Positions 50,957 to 61,303 of a DNA stretch of 64,000 nt are shown here, in pieces. The notes under the pieces are model-generated. The model did not search any database. It saw only the letters and a program-made list of their open reading frames with translations, and was not told the DNA's origin. Each line of letters opens with the position of its first letter. The first letter of the stretch is position 1. Origin of the DNA: JBJHDF01 sp050486405 (GTDB lineage: Bacteria; Pseudomonadota; Gammaproteobacteria; Pseudomonadales; Cellvibrionaceae); assembly GCA_050486405.1 (NCBI GenBank), contig JBJHDF010000019.1:1-64000 (forward strand), written 5' to 3'. The translations under genes and the position numbers were made by a program.

Positions 50957-53329
50957 CTACAACTGAAACACCTGCCGCGCCCTATCGTCAGCACTCTCCA
51001 CCAGAAACTCCACCTGATCCGACTTGCCGGCCTCATCCACCACGGACAGCCGGTAACGGCCCCGGGGCAACTGTTCCAGACGCTGGCGATGCTCGCCCTG
51101 GGTGGCCCCCAGCAACCGATCATTGAGGTACCAATAGCCCCTGCCCTGCACGCCCCGGGCCTCAAGGGTAACCAGCGACAGGGAGCCCTGCCCGGGGCCC
51201 GGACTCAGGGTGGAACCGCTGTCCACACCCTCGATCACCAGCCGCCCGCGCGCCGCTTCCCCGCCCCGACACTGCGGGTGCAGGGGCGGCAGGGCCGCCT
51301 GCTGCAGTTGCCAGTGAGACAGCCAGGGTTCGAGGGACTCAGGCCAGCGGGTCAGCTCCCTTCTTTCCGCCACCGGCAGATCGCAACCGGCGCTGACGCG
51401 GTAGCGCCCCGAGGCATCCAGCATCACCGTCTGGCGCAGACCGTCGCCGGGGCTCAGCAGCGGGTCGCGCAGGGTCGGCGGCGCGGCGCCGTCGATCAGC
51501 CAGGTGTGGCGCTCGCTGTGACACTGTTCGTCGCCTTGCAGTTGGCGCAGGGTACCCAGGGGCCAGCAGATACTGGCCCACTGCAGCCCGCCGGGACGCG
51601 GCGGCGGCGCCAGGGACTCCGGGGGCATCAGGTACAGCAACTGTTCCAACAGCGGCACGGCGGAAAAGCGCCCGGTGTTGTGGGGCAAGGCGGTGCCATC
51701 CGGCCGCCCCACCCAAACCGCCAGCGTCAGCTCAGCGGTGCTGGCCAGGGCCCAGGCGTCGCGGTAGCCGTAGCTGGTGCCGGTTTTGTGCGCCACCGCC
51801 GGCAACAGGGTCTGGCTGCGGCGGTAGAGCTGCCCGGAGCGGTTCACCGGCGCGCGCAGTCCGTTCTGTACCACCCAGGCGGATTGGGGCGACAGCAGGC
51901 GGCGCTCGCGCAGCGGTTGCTCCGGTTGCAGACGCGGGCGCCCGGCCATGCCCTGACGCCCGAAACTGGTGTAGGCCGCCGCCAACTCTTCCAGGCTGAC
52001 ACCGGCGCCGCCCAGCACCAGGGACAGATTGGGTCTTGCCCCGGCCGGCAACTGCGGCCGCAGACCGCCATTGGCCAACCGGGCGTACCAGGTGTCGGGG
52101 CCCAGTTCCGACAGTACCTGCACCGCCGGCACATTGAGGGAGGCACGCAGCGCCTCGGTGACGCTCACCGCGCCGGTAAAATCGCTGTGAAAGTTGGTGG
52201 GCCGGTAGCCGTCAAAATCGCTGGGCACGTCCAGCAACAGGCTCTCGGCGTGAATCAGGCCCTCGTCCATGGCCATGCCGTAGAGAAACGGCTTGAGGGT
52301 ACTGCCGGGCGAGCGCGAGGCGCGCACCATATCCACATAGCCGGCGCGCTGGCTGTCGGCGTAAACGGCGCTGCCCAGGTAGGCGAGCACCGCCAGGTCG
52401 GCATTGCGCACCACCAGCACCGCCGCCGAGGTCTGCTCCGGGTACTGCCGGACATAGTCGGCCACACGGGCCTCGATACGGCCTTGCAGTGGACCGTCGA
52501 TGGTGGTGCGGATCAGCGCCGATCCGGGGTTGGCCTGAACCAGACGCTCCGCCAACAGCGGCGCCAGTAGTGGTTGCTGACGTACCGGCGGCAACAGGGG
52601 TTCGGCCGCCGCTTCCATGGCTGCCCGGGACGACCAGACACCAAAATCCGCCAGCCGTTGGATCACCTTGTTCCGGGCCGCCACAGCCCGCTGCACATCG
52701 CGGTCGGGGCGCAACGCCGTGGGCCTCTGGGGCAGGACCGCCAGCAGCGCCGCCTCGGCGTGGGTCAACTGGCTGGCGGGCTTGCCCAGATAGGCGAAGC
52801 TGGCTGCCTGCACGCCCTCCAGGGTGCCGCCAAAAGGTGCGTGGTTCAGGTACAGGGTGAGGATTTCCTCCTTGCTCAGGTGCCACTCCAGTTGCAGGGC
52901 ACGGAACATCTGGTAAAGCTTGCCGGGCACCGTGCGCCGGTGCGGGTGCAGTATCCGCGCCACCTGCATGGTGAGGGTGGAGCCGCCGGAAACCGCGCGG
53001 CGAAACACCAGCCACTGGCACCCCGCGCGCAGCAGTGCCAGCGGGTTTACGCCCGGGTGCCGGTAGAACCAGCGGTCCTCATAGTTGAGCAGAGCTTCCA
53101 GATACAGCGGCGAGACTTCCTCGACGGTCACCGGGTAGCGCCACACGCCCTGGGCGTCGGGAAACACCCGCAGCGGCTCGCCGTCGCTATCCACCACCAC
53201 CTGAGCAAAGTGGCGCCCCTGCTGCTCCGGCAACGCCAGGGGCATAAGCCGGTCGGCGGCGAGAAACAGCAGAAAAACGCTCAGCGGCAACCCCGACAAC
53301 AGCACAAGCCAGCGGCGCCCCCGTTTCAT
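50957..53329 (-). CDS. pbpC: Penicillin-binding protein 1C
   Basis: A 790-residue bifunctional peptidoglycan synthase. An N-terminal signal anchor (about 7-25) is followed by the glycosyltransferase domain with catalytic Glu in NYEDRWFYRHPG and GGSTLTMQ. The transpeptidase has Ser343 in GSTLKPF, SLN in RASLNVP and KTGTS near 515. The C-terminal PbpC-specific domain (GRYRLSVVDEAGKSDQVEF) follows. Its ATG overlaps the stop of the alpha-2-macroglobulin gene by 4 bp. PbpC and the macroglobulin are thought to cooperate in repair and defence of the envelope. Confidence 0.95.
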   Translation of the reverse strand: MKRGRRWLVLLSGLPLSVFLLFLAADRLMPLALPEQQGRHFAQVVVDSDGEPLRVFPDAQGVWRYPVTVEEVSPLYLEALLNYEDRWFYRHPGVNPLALLRAGCQWLVFRRAVSGGSTLTMQVARILHPHRRTVPGKLYQMFRALQLEWHLSKEEILTLYLNHAPFGGTLEGVQAASFAYLGKPASQLTHAEAALLAVLPQRPTALRPDRDVQRAVAARNKVIQRLADFGVWSSRAAMEAAAEPLLPPVRQQPLLAPLLAERLVQANPGSALIRTTIDGPLQGRIEARVADYVRQYPEQTSAAVLVVRNADLAVLAYLGSAVYADSQRAGYVDMVRASRSPGSTLKPFLYGMAMDEGLIHAESLLLDVPSDFDGYRPTNFHSDFTGAVSVTEALRASLNVPAVQVLSELGPDTWYARLANGGLRPQLPAGARPNLSLVLGGAGVSLEELAAAYTSFGRQGMAGRPRLQPEQPLRERRLLSPQSAWVVQNGLRAPVNRSGQLYRRSQTLLPAVAHKTGTSYGYRDAWALASTAELTLAVWVGRPDGTALPHNTGRFSAVPLLEQLLYLMPPESLAPPPRPGGLQWASICWPLGTLRQLQGDEQCHSERHTWLIDGAAPPTLRDPLLSPGDGLRQTVMLDASGRYRVSAGCDLPVAERRELTRWPESLEPWLSHWQLQQAALPPLHPQCRGGEAARGRLVIEGVDSGSTLSPGPGQGSLSLVTLEARGVQGRGYWYLNDRLLGATQGEHRQRLEQLPRGRYRLSVVDEAGKSDQVEFLVESADDRARQVFQL

Positions 53330-56300
53330 TGCCCTGCCCTCGCGCCGCCGATCACCTGCACCCGCCCCGGCGACGCGCTGTAGCCGCGCAGTTCCGGCCG
53401 ATACATATCCTCCACCATGGAGGGCGGAATGCGGTAGACACCGGGTGTGACCGCACGCGCCAGGTAGAAGAGGTAGGCGGTCTGGCCACTGTGGAGATCC
53501 AGGGCAGCGACAAAGCGGTCGTCGCGGAACTCCCGATACACCAGCCGCGTCTGCCGCTGCCAGTCGCCGACGCTCCGGTTGTTGATCCGCAGATCGTCCA
53601 GACGGCGGGCGTGCACCAGATTCTGGTTTTCCAGCTCCAGGCCCGCCGGCAGCAGCTCCACCACCAGTGCGTCCCGAACCCGGCCCGACAGGCTGCGCAC
53701 ACTCAGCTTCACCAGCGCGAAGTCACCGCTGTGCAGGCGCGACGGGTCCAACGGCTCGCCGTCCAGGGAATAGTAGTCGCGGGAGATTTCCAGCCCCTGC
53801 ACCAACGGCTCGGGCATCTCCTCGGGATACCCTTGCAGGGTGAAGTTGACGAACAATGAACCCGCGGACTGATTGTGCAGGCGGGCGTCGCCCGACCAGT
53901 TGCCGGTGCGCCAGAAGCGCGACCACTGACGCGACTCGTCCAGGGCCAGGCTGTCGCTGGCAAACTGCAGTTCCGCCTGCCAGGGGTCGGCCGCCATGGA
54001 CTGCCAGACAATGGCGAGCCGATAGAGCGCCATATGTTCCTGGGTGGAGTACCAGTCGCGCCCGATCATATTGTCGCGCAGCTGTAGCGCCAGACTCCAG
54101 ACTTCCAGATCCAGCGCCGCAATGAGCTCGCTTTCCCGCGCCAGCAGCATGGTGGCCGCCAGATCGCGAACGGGCGTGCCGTAGTCACCGAGATAGCCTG
54201 CTGGATCACCCTGCCAGCTCAAGGCGCGGCGCCAGGCTTCCCCGGCGCGGCGGATGTCGCCCAACAGTTCCAGCGCCAGCGCCAACTGGGCCATGGCCAG
54301 TGGCGACTGAATGTGATCGGCGCGATGATCGTAGAGGTTGCGCGCATCCGCCAGACGTCCCCGGCCGGCGCGCGCCAGCACCAGCGAGGCGTAGGCAGTG
54401 TAGGACGCCTGATAGTGCCGCTGCCAGTCCGCAGCACCGGAGGAATGACCGCGGGCGTAGTGTTCAAGCCGCTGCAGGGCCTTGCCGAGCACGGCGTTGT
54501 CAACCGGAAACCCGCGCTGCTGGGCGGTGTGCAACAGGTCGACAATGTACACGGTAATCCAGCGCGCTTCGTCGTGGTCGGCACTCCAGAGGCCAAAGCC
54601 GCCATCGGCTTGTTGCATACCCGCCAGCCGGCTGAAACCCTGCTCCAGAACGGTGCCGATGGAATCGCGCCCGGTTCGTGCCCGCTCCTGAAAAAAACGC
54701 TCTATGCGGGCAGCGTCCGCACCGCTGGCCAGTACCAGCGGCCAGAGGCGGCTGGACGTCTGCTCGGCGCAACCGTAGGGATACTGCAACAAAAAATTCA
54801 GATGATCGTCCACCGTCAGCGGCGGTGTGCGCGAGATACTCAGCGCCGCCTCCAGCGTATCGGGCCGCGCCTGTTCGACGAGCGCCTGGCTGAGCTCAAC
54901 CGTCTCACCAGCCCCCAGACGCAACTGCTGACTTTTGCGCACCACGGGGAACGCCGGGCGCATTCCCAGGCGCCACTGCCGCTCCATGTTCAGCGCCGGC
55001 GCCTTGCCATCCAGTGAGCGCAAGGTCATAGTGATCTCTCCCTGGCCGCTGGCGCTTTGAGCTTCCAGCGGCAGGCGCAACCACTGACGATTGTCGGCAC
55101 CACCGCTGGGCGACAGTGTCAGCGTCTCATGCAGGCTTTGCCCACCGAGTTGATGATCGGCAGAAAGCACCACTTCCAGTTGACGGCTCGCCGGCAACAG
55201 GTTCTGAATGTCGAGCACCGCTTCGGTGGTGTCACCCAGTGCCAGAAAGCGCGGCAGATTGATTTCCGCCACCACTGGCGCCGCCACCGTCACCCGTGTG
55301 TCGGCACTGCCGACCCGACGCCGATCAAACGCCACCGCCATCAGGCGCAACTCGCCGTTGAAATAGGGCAACCGCAGATTTAGCTCGGCCCGCCCCTCGG
55401 CGTCCAGAGTCACCTTGCCGGTATAGAGCGACACTATCTGCACATCGCTCATGGGCGCGTCACCACCGCGCGACAGGTCATCGGCGTCGCCGCCAAACCG
55501 TTGAAGTGCCAGAGGCGCCTCGCTGATTTCAAACAGATCGCTGTAGCTGTCGCGCACTTCCACTCCGTAGCGGCGCGGCCCGAAGAAGAAACCGAAAGGA
55601 TCCGGCGTAACGAAATTGGTGAGACTGAGCACTCCGGAATCCACCGCAGCCAACGTCACTGACACCTGCTCTCCCGCCTGCTCCGGCGACAGGCGCAAGG
55701 TTACCGGCAACACCGTTTCCGGCTCCACCCGCCGCGGCGCCTCCAACTCCAACCGCAGTTGCCGATCACTACGCTCCAGCGGCAGCGGCAAAATACCGAG
55801 GCCGCGACGCGGCAATGACGCACTGCGCTGCAACGCGGGACGCAATACCATGGCGGTGGCGTGAATATCGTGCCGCTGCCAGCGGCGGTCCACCGGAATG
55901 GCAATCTTGCCGGTGCCGTCGCGCACCGCCACCCGCCCCTGCCAAAGCAGTTCATCACTCTCCACTGTCACCAGACCTTCGCCGTCAAAGGGAGAAGTCA
56001 ACGTCAGCACCGCCGTGTCGCCACCGCGATAGGCACCGGCGTTCCAGGCCAGTTGCACCTGCTCCGGTCTCACCCCCTGATCGCCCTGGGCGCGATGCCA
56101 ATGCCAACCGGCGAAGAACTCGTAGCGGTTGAGCAGTGTACCCTCGCGATCGCGCAGCTCCAGTCGGTAATTGCCGTACTCGACCGGCATCGACAGTTGC
56201 AGGGATTCACCCTCGTGCAGAGCCACCACGCGGTTGTACACCACTGCCTCGGTACTGCTGTTTCTACCCTGCCAACCGCGGTTGCCGCGCTGCCAATAGT

Positions 56301-58281
56301 GGTAGCTGTCCTCGCGTACCAGCTGCACGTCCAGGTAGTCCCGCGCGGTCAGTTGGTCGCGTGCGTTGAGTTGAATGACTTCAAAAAACACGCTGTCGTT
56401 GGGGCTGGCGATATCACCGCTCCAGGCCGGGCGTACACCCACCAGATTCTCTTCCGGCCAGAGCGTTTGCTGCCAGCGACGAGACACGGGTCGGCCACCG
56501 GATTCGAACACACTCACCTCCAGGCTCACTTGCAATGGCTGGCGCAGGTTGCGCCAATTGTTGCTCAATAACAGTGAGCCGCGCCCGTGTTGATCCAGAT
56601 TCAACTCCGGCAACTGACCCTGCTGCCGGGCGCGATGGTCGTCAAAGCCGAAGTGGAAGTCGCGATATTGCCGGGATATCTGCCGCGCCGGTTGCAGTTG
56701 CCAGTGGGTTTCCAGGCGGTTGCCCGACGCCGGTGCGCCCCACAAGTAGTTGACCTGTACCTGCAATTGAATATCGTCAGCCACGGATAGGGGCTGAGGC
56801 TGCTCACTACCCAGGGTAAGCGTCATCCGCTCAGGCAGAAAGTCTTCAACCTGAAAGGGATACTCAAACCGCTGGCCACTTCCCAGAGTTGCCACAAACT
56901 GCCAGCGGCCGGTGGCCGCATCCGCGGGCAGTGCCTGCATCAGGGTATAGAAACTGTGTTCATCGCCAGGCAGGGTATGTGTACTGTGAGTGCGACCGTC
57001 GGGCCGGCGCAGTTCTGCGCGCAGCGGTTGAGCTTGCACCTGACGGCCGTCATTGTCGCGCAGCAGCGCGTTGACGATTACCTCTTCACCAGGCCTGTAT
57101 ATGTCCCGGGGGCTGTAGATAAACAGTTCCAGCGCACGGTGGGGTCGCGACGAAAGCCCGTAGGCGCTGGTATCCATGGCCGGACCCTGCAGGCGCACGA
57201 GCGCCAGTTGTCCGCCCTTGTGGGCCATCACTGCCCGCTCATTGGCAGAGTCCGGTGCGCCCTGCAGCCGGACAAATCCGCGTTGGTCGGAAACGGCACT
57301 ATCCAGCACTTCACCCCGGTTTCCCAGCAGTTGCACACTGATGCCGGATTGTTCGCTGGCATCGTTCAGACCATGCAGCCAGACACTCAAGCTGCCGTCG
57401 TAGCGCCGCAGATGCATCCCCAGATCACTGACGGTAAACCAGGTGGTAGCACGATTGCTGCCGTAATGCCCGGCACCGGTGGCCACTGCCAGATACACAC
57501 CGGGTTCGTCCAGGTGGGACGACAGGTTTTCCAGACCGATCACCCGGGTCACGCGCTGCCGATTGCCATCGGCAAAATCAAAGCGGCCAGTGTAGAGCAG
57601 CTTGCCCATGGTGTTCAGGGAGTTGAGGTGGCCGCTGTAGTAGTGATGGGCACGACTCCAGCTCTGCCCCAGAAACGCGGCAATTTTGTCGTTGTCTATG
57701 CGCCACAGATCCAGGTCCACCGCAGTCATGTTGACGGTTTCCACTTCCAGCCCGGTGTTGAGCCGTGGCGACAACTGCGCGCCCTGTTGGGTAAAGCGCA
57801 GCGCCGGTGTGGCCTGCTGAATCTGAACGCTGCGCCGTGCCCCGGCATCGAGCTGTCGCCCGTTGCGGGCACGCAACTGCTCGGCAACCACCACGTGGTA
57901 GGTCTGCCCGGTGTCGACATAGGGAAATACCGCCTGGGTGCCGCTCTCGTTGAGTATCCAGTCACCCTCTAGCCAGCGTCCCTGGGGGGTGTGTACCCGC
58001 AGGTAGCGCCCGAGTTGCTGCTCCGCATCCAGCGGCAGGGAAAATCGCACCGACAGCGCCGCGAAACCCTCCCAGTCCTGCTCGCTGACGGTCAATACCC
58101 GAAAGGGGGTGAGCGCGTAGGGATCATCGGATGCAACGGGGTCAGAAGCGCCGGGCGATACGTCCCGCTCGGCGCTGGCGGGTGGGCTGTGTTCGGGCGC
58201 CGATGGCGGGTCCGGGCGTGAGCATCCCGCAAGCGCAAACACGACAAGCATCAAACAGGCAGAGCAGCACAGCAGCTTCAT
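53326..58281 (-). CDS. Alpha-2-macroglobulin family lipoprotein
   Basis: A 1651-residue periplasmic lipoprotein, close in length to E. coli YfhM (1653). The lipobox is LAGC (Cys20). MG domains and the bait region occupy the first two thirds. The thioester motif is intact: Cys1171-Ala-Glu-Gln1174 in YGCAEQTSSR, so it should trap attacking proteases covalently. The following helical thioester domain and C-terminal receptor-like domain (PGVYRIPPSMVEDMY) are complete. It heads the operon with pbpC. GGAG lies before the ATG. Confidence 0.95.
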   Translation of the reverse strand: MKLLCCSACLMLVVFALAGCSRPDPPSAPEHSPPASAERDVSPGASDPVASDDPYALTPFRVLTVSEQDWEGFAALSVRFSLPLDAEQQLGRYLRVHTPQGRWLEGDWILNESGTQAVFPYVDTGQTYHVVVAEQLRARNGRQLDAGARRSVQIQQATPALRFTQQGAQLSPRLNTGLEVETVNMTAVDLDLWRIDNDKIAAFLGQSWSRAHHYYSGHLNSLNTMGKLLYTGRFDFADGNRQRVTRVIGLENLSSHLDEPGVYLAVATGAGHYGSNRATTWFTVSDLGMHLRRYDGSLSVWLHGLNDASEQSGISVQLLGNRGEVLDSAVSDQRGFVRLQGAPDSANERAVMAHKGGQLALVRLQGPAMDTSAYGLSSRPHRALELFIYSPRDIYRPGEEVIVNALLRDNDGRQVQAQPLRAELRRPDGRTHSTHTLPGDEHSFYTLMQALPADAATGRWQFVATLGSGQRFEYPFQVEDFLPERMTLTLGSEQPQPLSVADDIQLQVQVNYLWGAPASGNRLETHWQLQPARQISRQYRDFHFGFDDHRARQQGQLPELNLDQHGRGSLLLSNNWRNLRQPLQVSLEVSVFESGGRPVSRRWQQTLWPEENLVGVRPAWSGDIASPNDSVFFEVIQLNARDQLTARDYLDVQLVREDSYHYWQRGNRGWQGRNSSTEAVVYNRVVALHEGESLQLSMPVEYGNYRLELRDREGTLLNRYEFFAGWHWHRAQGDQGVRPEQVQLAWNAGAYRGGDTAVLTLTSPFDGEGLVTVESDELLWQGRVAVRDGTGKIAIPVDRRWQRHDIHATAMVLRPALQRSASLPRRGLGILPLPLERSDRQLRLELEAPRRVEPETVLPVTLRLSPEQAGEQVSVTLAAVDSGVLSLTNFVTPDPFGFFFGPRRYGVEVRDSYSDLFEISEAPLALQRFGGDADDLSRGGDAPMSDVQIVSLYTGKVTLDAEGRAELNLRLPYFNGELRLMAVAFDRRRVGSADTRVTVAAPVVAEINLPRFLALGDTTEAVLDIQNLLPASRQLEVVLSADHQLGGQSLHETLTLSPSGGADNRQWLRLPLEAQSASGQGEITMTLRSLDGKAPALNMERQWRLGMRPAFPVVRKSQQLRLGAGETVELSQALVEQARPDTLEAALSISRTPPLTVDDHLNFLLQYPYGCAEQTSSRLWPLVLASGADAARIERFFQERARTGRDSIGTVLEQGFSRLAGMQQADGGFGLWSADHDEARWITVYIVDLLHTAQQRGFPVDNAVLGKALQRLEHYARGHSSGAADWQRHYQASYTAYASLVLARAGRGRLADARNLYDHRADHIQSPLAMAQLALALELLGDIRRAGEAWRRALSWQGDPAGYLGDYGTPVRDLAATMLLARESELIAALDLEVWSLALQLRDNMIGRDWYSTQEHMALYRLAIVWQSMAADPWQAELQFASDSLALDESRQWSRFWRTGNWSGDARLHNQSAGSLFVNFTLQGYPEEMPEPLVQGLEISRDYYSLDGEPLDPSRLHSGDFALVKLSVRSLSGRVRDALVVELLPAGLELENQNLVHARRLDDLRINNRSVGDWQRQTRLVYREFRDDRFVAALDLHSGQTAYLFYLARAVTPGVYRIPPSMVEDMYRPELRGYSASPGRVQVIGGARAGQ

Positions 58282-58384
58282 GGATCACTCCTTGTTCTTG
58301 GATTCCCTATAAAGCCTATCGGGTCACTGTGGAACTGGGATGATCAATTCTGGCGAATTATGGCGCGCTGGCGATAAGAAGAAA

Positions 58385-58906
58385 TTAGTCCCGGGCTTCG
58401 AACTCCCGCTGGATCTGCGCGCACCAGCGATCGAGACGTTCCTCGGTCAGGTGTTCCTGCTGGTCCTCGTCGATAGCCAGACCCACAAACAACCCCTGGC
58501 CGGCAATCTCGGCCTTGGAGGCTTCGAACTCGTAGCCAGCCGTGGGCCAGTGCCCGACAATACGCGCCCCGGCGGCCACCACCACATCGTGCAGCATGCC
58601 CATGGCGTCGAGGAAATAATCACCGTAGCCAAACTGGTCCCCCAGTCCGAACAAGGCGACTGTCTTGCCGGTAAAATCCACCTGGGCGATATCGTCCCAG
58701 AACTCCTCCCAGTCGGACTGGATCTGGCCGAAGTCCCAGGTGGGGATGCCCAGAATGACAAAACGGTAGTCGGCAAAACAGAGCTGGGTGGCCTGGGCAA
58801 TGTCCCGCACTTCCACCCGGGATTCACCCAGGCGGGCCTGAATGGCGTAGGCAATCCGCTCGGTATTGCCATCGTCACTGCCGAAAAACAGGCCTATTTT
58901 CTCCAC
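58385..58906 (-). CDS. Long-chain flavodoxin
   Basis: A 173-residue flavodoxin, an FMN electron carrier. The phosphate loop is FGSDDGNTE (8-16, with Asp replacing the more usual Thr), and isoalloxazine loops are PTWDFGQIQSDW and GLGDQFGYGDYF. Length and the extra loop place it with FldA/FldB type flavodoxins. It lies 103 bp beyond the macroglobulin start on the same strand and is divergent from cpxR. The redox partner is not encoded nearby. Confidence 0.92.
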   Translation of the reverse strand: MEKIGLFFGSDDGNTERIAYAIQARLGESRVEVRDIAQATQLCFADYRFVILGIPTWDFGQIQSDWEEFWDDIAQVDFTGKTVALFGLGDQFGYGDYFLDAMGMLHDVVVAAGARIVGHWPTAGYEFEASKAEIAGQGLFVGLAIDEDQQEHLTEERLDRWCAQIQREFEARD

Positions 58907-58982
58907 GCATTACCTCGGAGCCGGTGATTTCAGGGGGCGGATTCTCCCAGTATTGACCAACGGACGCAAGGCTGGCGGGCCG

Positions 58983-58997
58983 GTTAAGAATGGTTAA
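58983..58997 (+). promoter_or_regulatory. Candidate CpxR binding site (direct repeat)
   Basis: GTTAA (58983-58987), five spacer bases and GTTAA (58993-58997) form a direct repeat with 10-bp period, close to the CpxR box GTAAA-N5-GTAAA. It lies 73 bases upstream of the cpxR-type start and also in front of the divergent flavodoxin gene. The position suggests autoregulation. Confidence 0.5.
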
Positions 58998-59069
58998 ATC
59001 AAGCCGGCGGGCGGTGACAGGACTGCCTGGATGCCTCAAACTAGTAGGGTAGTGAATTGTAATGTGCCC

Positions 59070-59774
59070 ATGACCCGAATACTGCTGATCGATGACGACC
59101 GTGAGCTGTGCCAGTTGCTCAACGAATACCTGACCGCCGAGGGTTTCTCGGTGGACATGGTACACGACGGTCAAAGCGCGCTGGAAATGGCCGATGCCGG
59201 CGATTACACAGCCATGATTCTGGACGTCATGCTGCCGGTACGCAGCGGCTTTGACGTGCTCAAGGAACTGCGCAAGGACAACCAAACCCCGGTACTGATG
59301 CTCACCGCCAAGGGCGACACCATCGACCGGGTGATCGGCCTGGAGATCGGTGCCGACGACTACCTGCCCAAACCCTGCGACCCACGGGAACTGGTGGCCC
59401 GCCTGCGAGCGGTGCTGCGCCGCGCCCCGGCCACAAGCAACGCGGCACCGCTGGAGCACCTGGAAGCTGAAGAACTGACGCTGTTTCTGGGCAATCGCAG
59501 TGCTACCTGGTTGGAGCGGGAGGTGCCCCTTACCGGCACCGAGTTCAGCGTCCTGGAATTGCTGGTCCGGGGCGCCGGCCAGGTCATCAGCAAGGACGAT
59601 CTGACCGAGCAGGCGCTGCGCCGCAAGCTCACACCCTACGACCGCAGCATCGACGTGCACGTTAGCAACATCCGCAAGAAGCTGGCCGCCGCCGGTGCCG
59701 AGCGGGATGTTATTATCAATGTGCGCGGCGCCGGCTATATGCTGACCCTCAACGACGAGAGGTCGGTGCAGTGA
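59070..59774 (+). CDS. cpxR: OmpR-family response regulator, CpxR-type
   Basis: A 234-residue regulator: receiver domain (1-120) with Asp8-Asp9-Asp10, phospho-acceptor Asp52 (MILDVMLP) and Lys101 (DYLPKPCDP), then an OmpR-type winged helix (about 130-230) ending NVRGAGYML. The PKPCDPREL and DRSIDVHVSNIRKKL segments are typical of CpxR. ATG 59070 (MTRILLIDDD) is chosen over an extension from 59031. The stop overlaps the kinase start (GTGA). Probably senses envelope stress through its partner. Confidence 0.9.
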   Translation: MTRILLIDDDRELCQLLNEYLTAEGFSVDMVHDGQSALEMADAGDYTAMILDVMLPVRSGFDVLKELRKDNQTPVLMLTAKGDTIDRVIGLEIGADDYLPKPCDPRELVARLRAVLRRAPATSNAAPLEHLEAEELTLFLGNRSATWLEREVPLTGTEFSVLELLVRGAGQVISKDDLTEQALRRKLTPYDRSIDVHVSNIRKKLAAAGAERDVIINVRGAGYMLTLNDERSVQ

Positions 59775-61222
59775 CGCGGCTCTACCTGAAAATTTTTATC
59801 ACCTTCTGGCTGGCCACAGCCTTGATCATCGTCGCCACCAATACCGTAATCCAGCAGTTCGACAGCTCCCCCAAGCGCTGTCTGCACAAACACCAGCAGG
59901 ACAGCGACTTCGCCCCGGCCCTGGTGCTATTGCACCAGATGGTGGGTTCGGCCATCAACCGCAACCTGGAAGAAGTCACCCAGGACATGCGCGACCTGCC
60001 CGCCTGGTCCACCCGGTATTTTTATATCGTCGATGAACAGGGCCGGGAAGTCCTGGATCGGGAACTGCCGCCGGGCACATCGGAGCTGCTGCCCGAACTC
60101 ACCAACGACTCGCCCTTCGGCCACGTGGTAGCTGGCGATCGCAAGCTGTTTGGCCGGCACCTGATACTCAACGACGGCAACCCCATCCGCCTGGTCACCG
60201 TCTCGGCGCTGCGCGGTGAAACCAGCAGCATCGACATGTTGCGCCAGCTCTTTCTCAACAACATCTGGCCGCTGCTGCTGATCGCCGTGCTGATCAGCGG
60301 CAGCGCCTGCTTCCTGCTCGCGCGCTTCTTCGGCCAGGGTATCAGCACCCTGCAGGCCGCCACCCGACGCATCGCCGATGGCGACCTGAGCGTGCGGGTC
60401 AGCCCGCACCTGCGTCGGCGCGACGAAATCGCCGCCTTGGGCCGCGACTTCGACCATATGACCGAGCGGCTGGAAAAGGCTATGCTGGAGCAGAAACGCC
60501 TGATCAAGGACGTATCCCACGAACTGCGTTCGCCCCTGGCTCGCCTGCAAGTGGCCCTGGGCCTGGCGCAGCAGCGCAGCGACGGCAGCATAAACGCAGA
60601 GCTGGAGCGCATCAAACAGGCAGCCGATTATCTCAACGACGTTATCTCTGGCATCCTCGCTCTTCCTGTGCACGACAACGGCGGCTGGGAGCTGAACGAC
60701 ACTCTGGATCTGCGCGCACTGCTGGAAAACCTGATCGAGCACTACCGGGCAGAGGCCGGTCGCCGCCAGGTGTCCATCCAACTGCACACAACACTGGAAG
60801 AAGCGCTGGTAAGCACCCACGGCAATATGCTGGAGGGCGTGTTTGACAATGTGCTGCGCAACGCCCTGCACCACACCCGCACCATGGCATTGCGCAACGC
60901 CATGGCCCTTGTGCGCAACCCCACGCCCCCAACCCGTCGCGACAGTCGCATCGATATCTACTTGGAAGCCGCCCAAAACCAGGACGGCTATCAGGTTCGT
61001 ATCTGCGACGCCGGGCCTGGCGTACCTGCGGACCAGTTGGAAGACATCTTCCGCCCCTTCTACCGCACCGATCAGGCTCGGGACCGCGAAAGCGGTGGCT
61101 ACGGCCTGGGGCTGGCCATAGCCCAGCGCAGTGTGGCCCTGCACGGCGGTCAGATCAGCGCCGCCAACCGACCGAGCGGCGGTCTCTGTGTCACGGTTCA
61201 GTTGCCGCCCCGCCATAACTGA
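59771..61222 (+). CDS. cpxA: Sensor histidine kinase, CpxA-type
   Basis: A 483-residue membrane kinase starting with GTG within the regulator stop. Two transmembrane helices (about 7-26 and 168-190) enclose a periplasmic sensor of about 140 residues. HAMP (about 190-243), phospho-acceptor His250 in DVSHELRSPL, N box NVLRNALHHT and G boxes DAGPGVP and GYGLGLAI are present. A stretch between the N and G boxes (MALRNAMALVRNPTPPTRR) is longer than usual. Overall order matches CpxA. Confidence 0.9.
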   Translation: MTRLYLKIFITFWLATALIIVATNTVIQQFDSSPKRCLHKHQQDSDFAPALVLLHQMVGSAINRNLEEVTQDMRDLPAWSTRYFYIVDEQGREVLDRELPPGTSELLPELTNDSPFGHVVAGDRKLFGRHLILNDGNPIRLVTVSALRGETSSIDMLRQLFLNNIWPLLLIAVLISGSACFLLARFFGQGISTLQAATRRIADGDLSVRVSPHLRRRDEIAALGRDFDHMTERLEKAMLEQKRLIKDVSHELRSPLARLQVALGLAQQRSDGSINAELERIKQAADYLNDVISGILALPVHDNGGWELNDTLDLRALLENLIEHYRAEAGRRQVSIQLHTTLEEALVSTHGNMLEGVFDNVLRNALHHTRTMALRNAMALVRNPTPPTRRDSRIDIYLEAAQNQDGYQVRICDAGPGVPADQLEDIFRPFYRTDQARDRESGGYGLGLAIAQRSVALHGGQISAANRPSGGLCVTVQLPPRHN

Positions 61223-61303
61223 CGGACTTTTGACAGGCGGCAGCTTTTCACCGCTGCCATCGCTCGCCATTGCCGAAATGCGCGTCAAAATCCTACCAGC
61301 TCG

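Noticed and set aside
53326..53329. alpha-2-macroglobulin/PbpC pair as a new system
   Set aside because: This coupling is known in enterobacteria and other Proteobacteria; both proteins look complete and ordinary.
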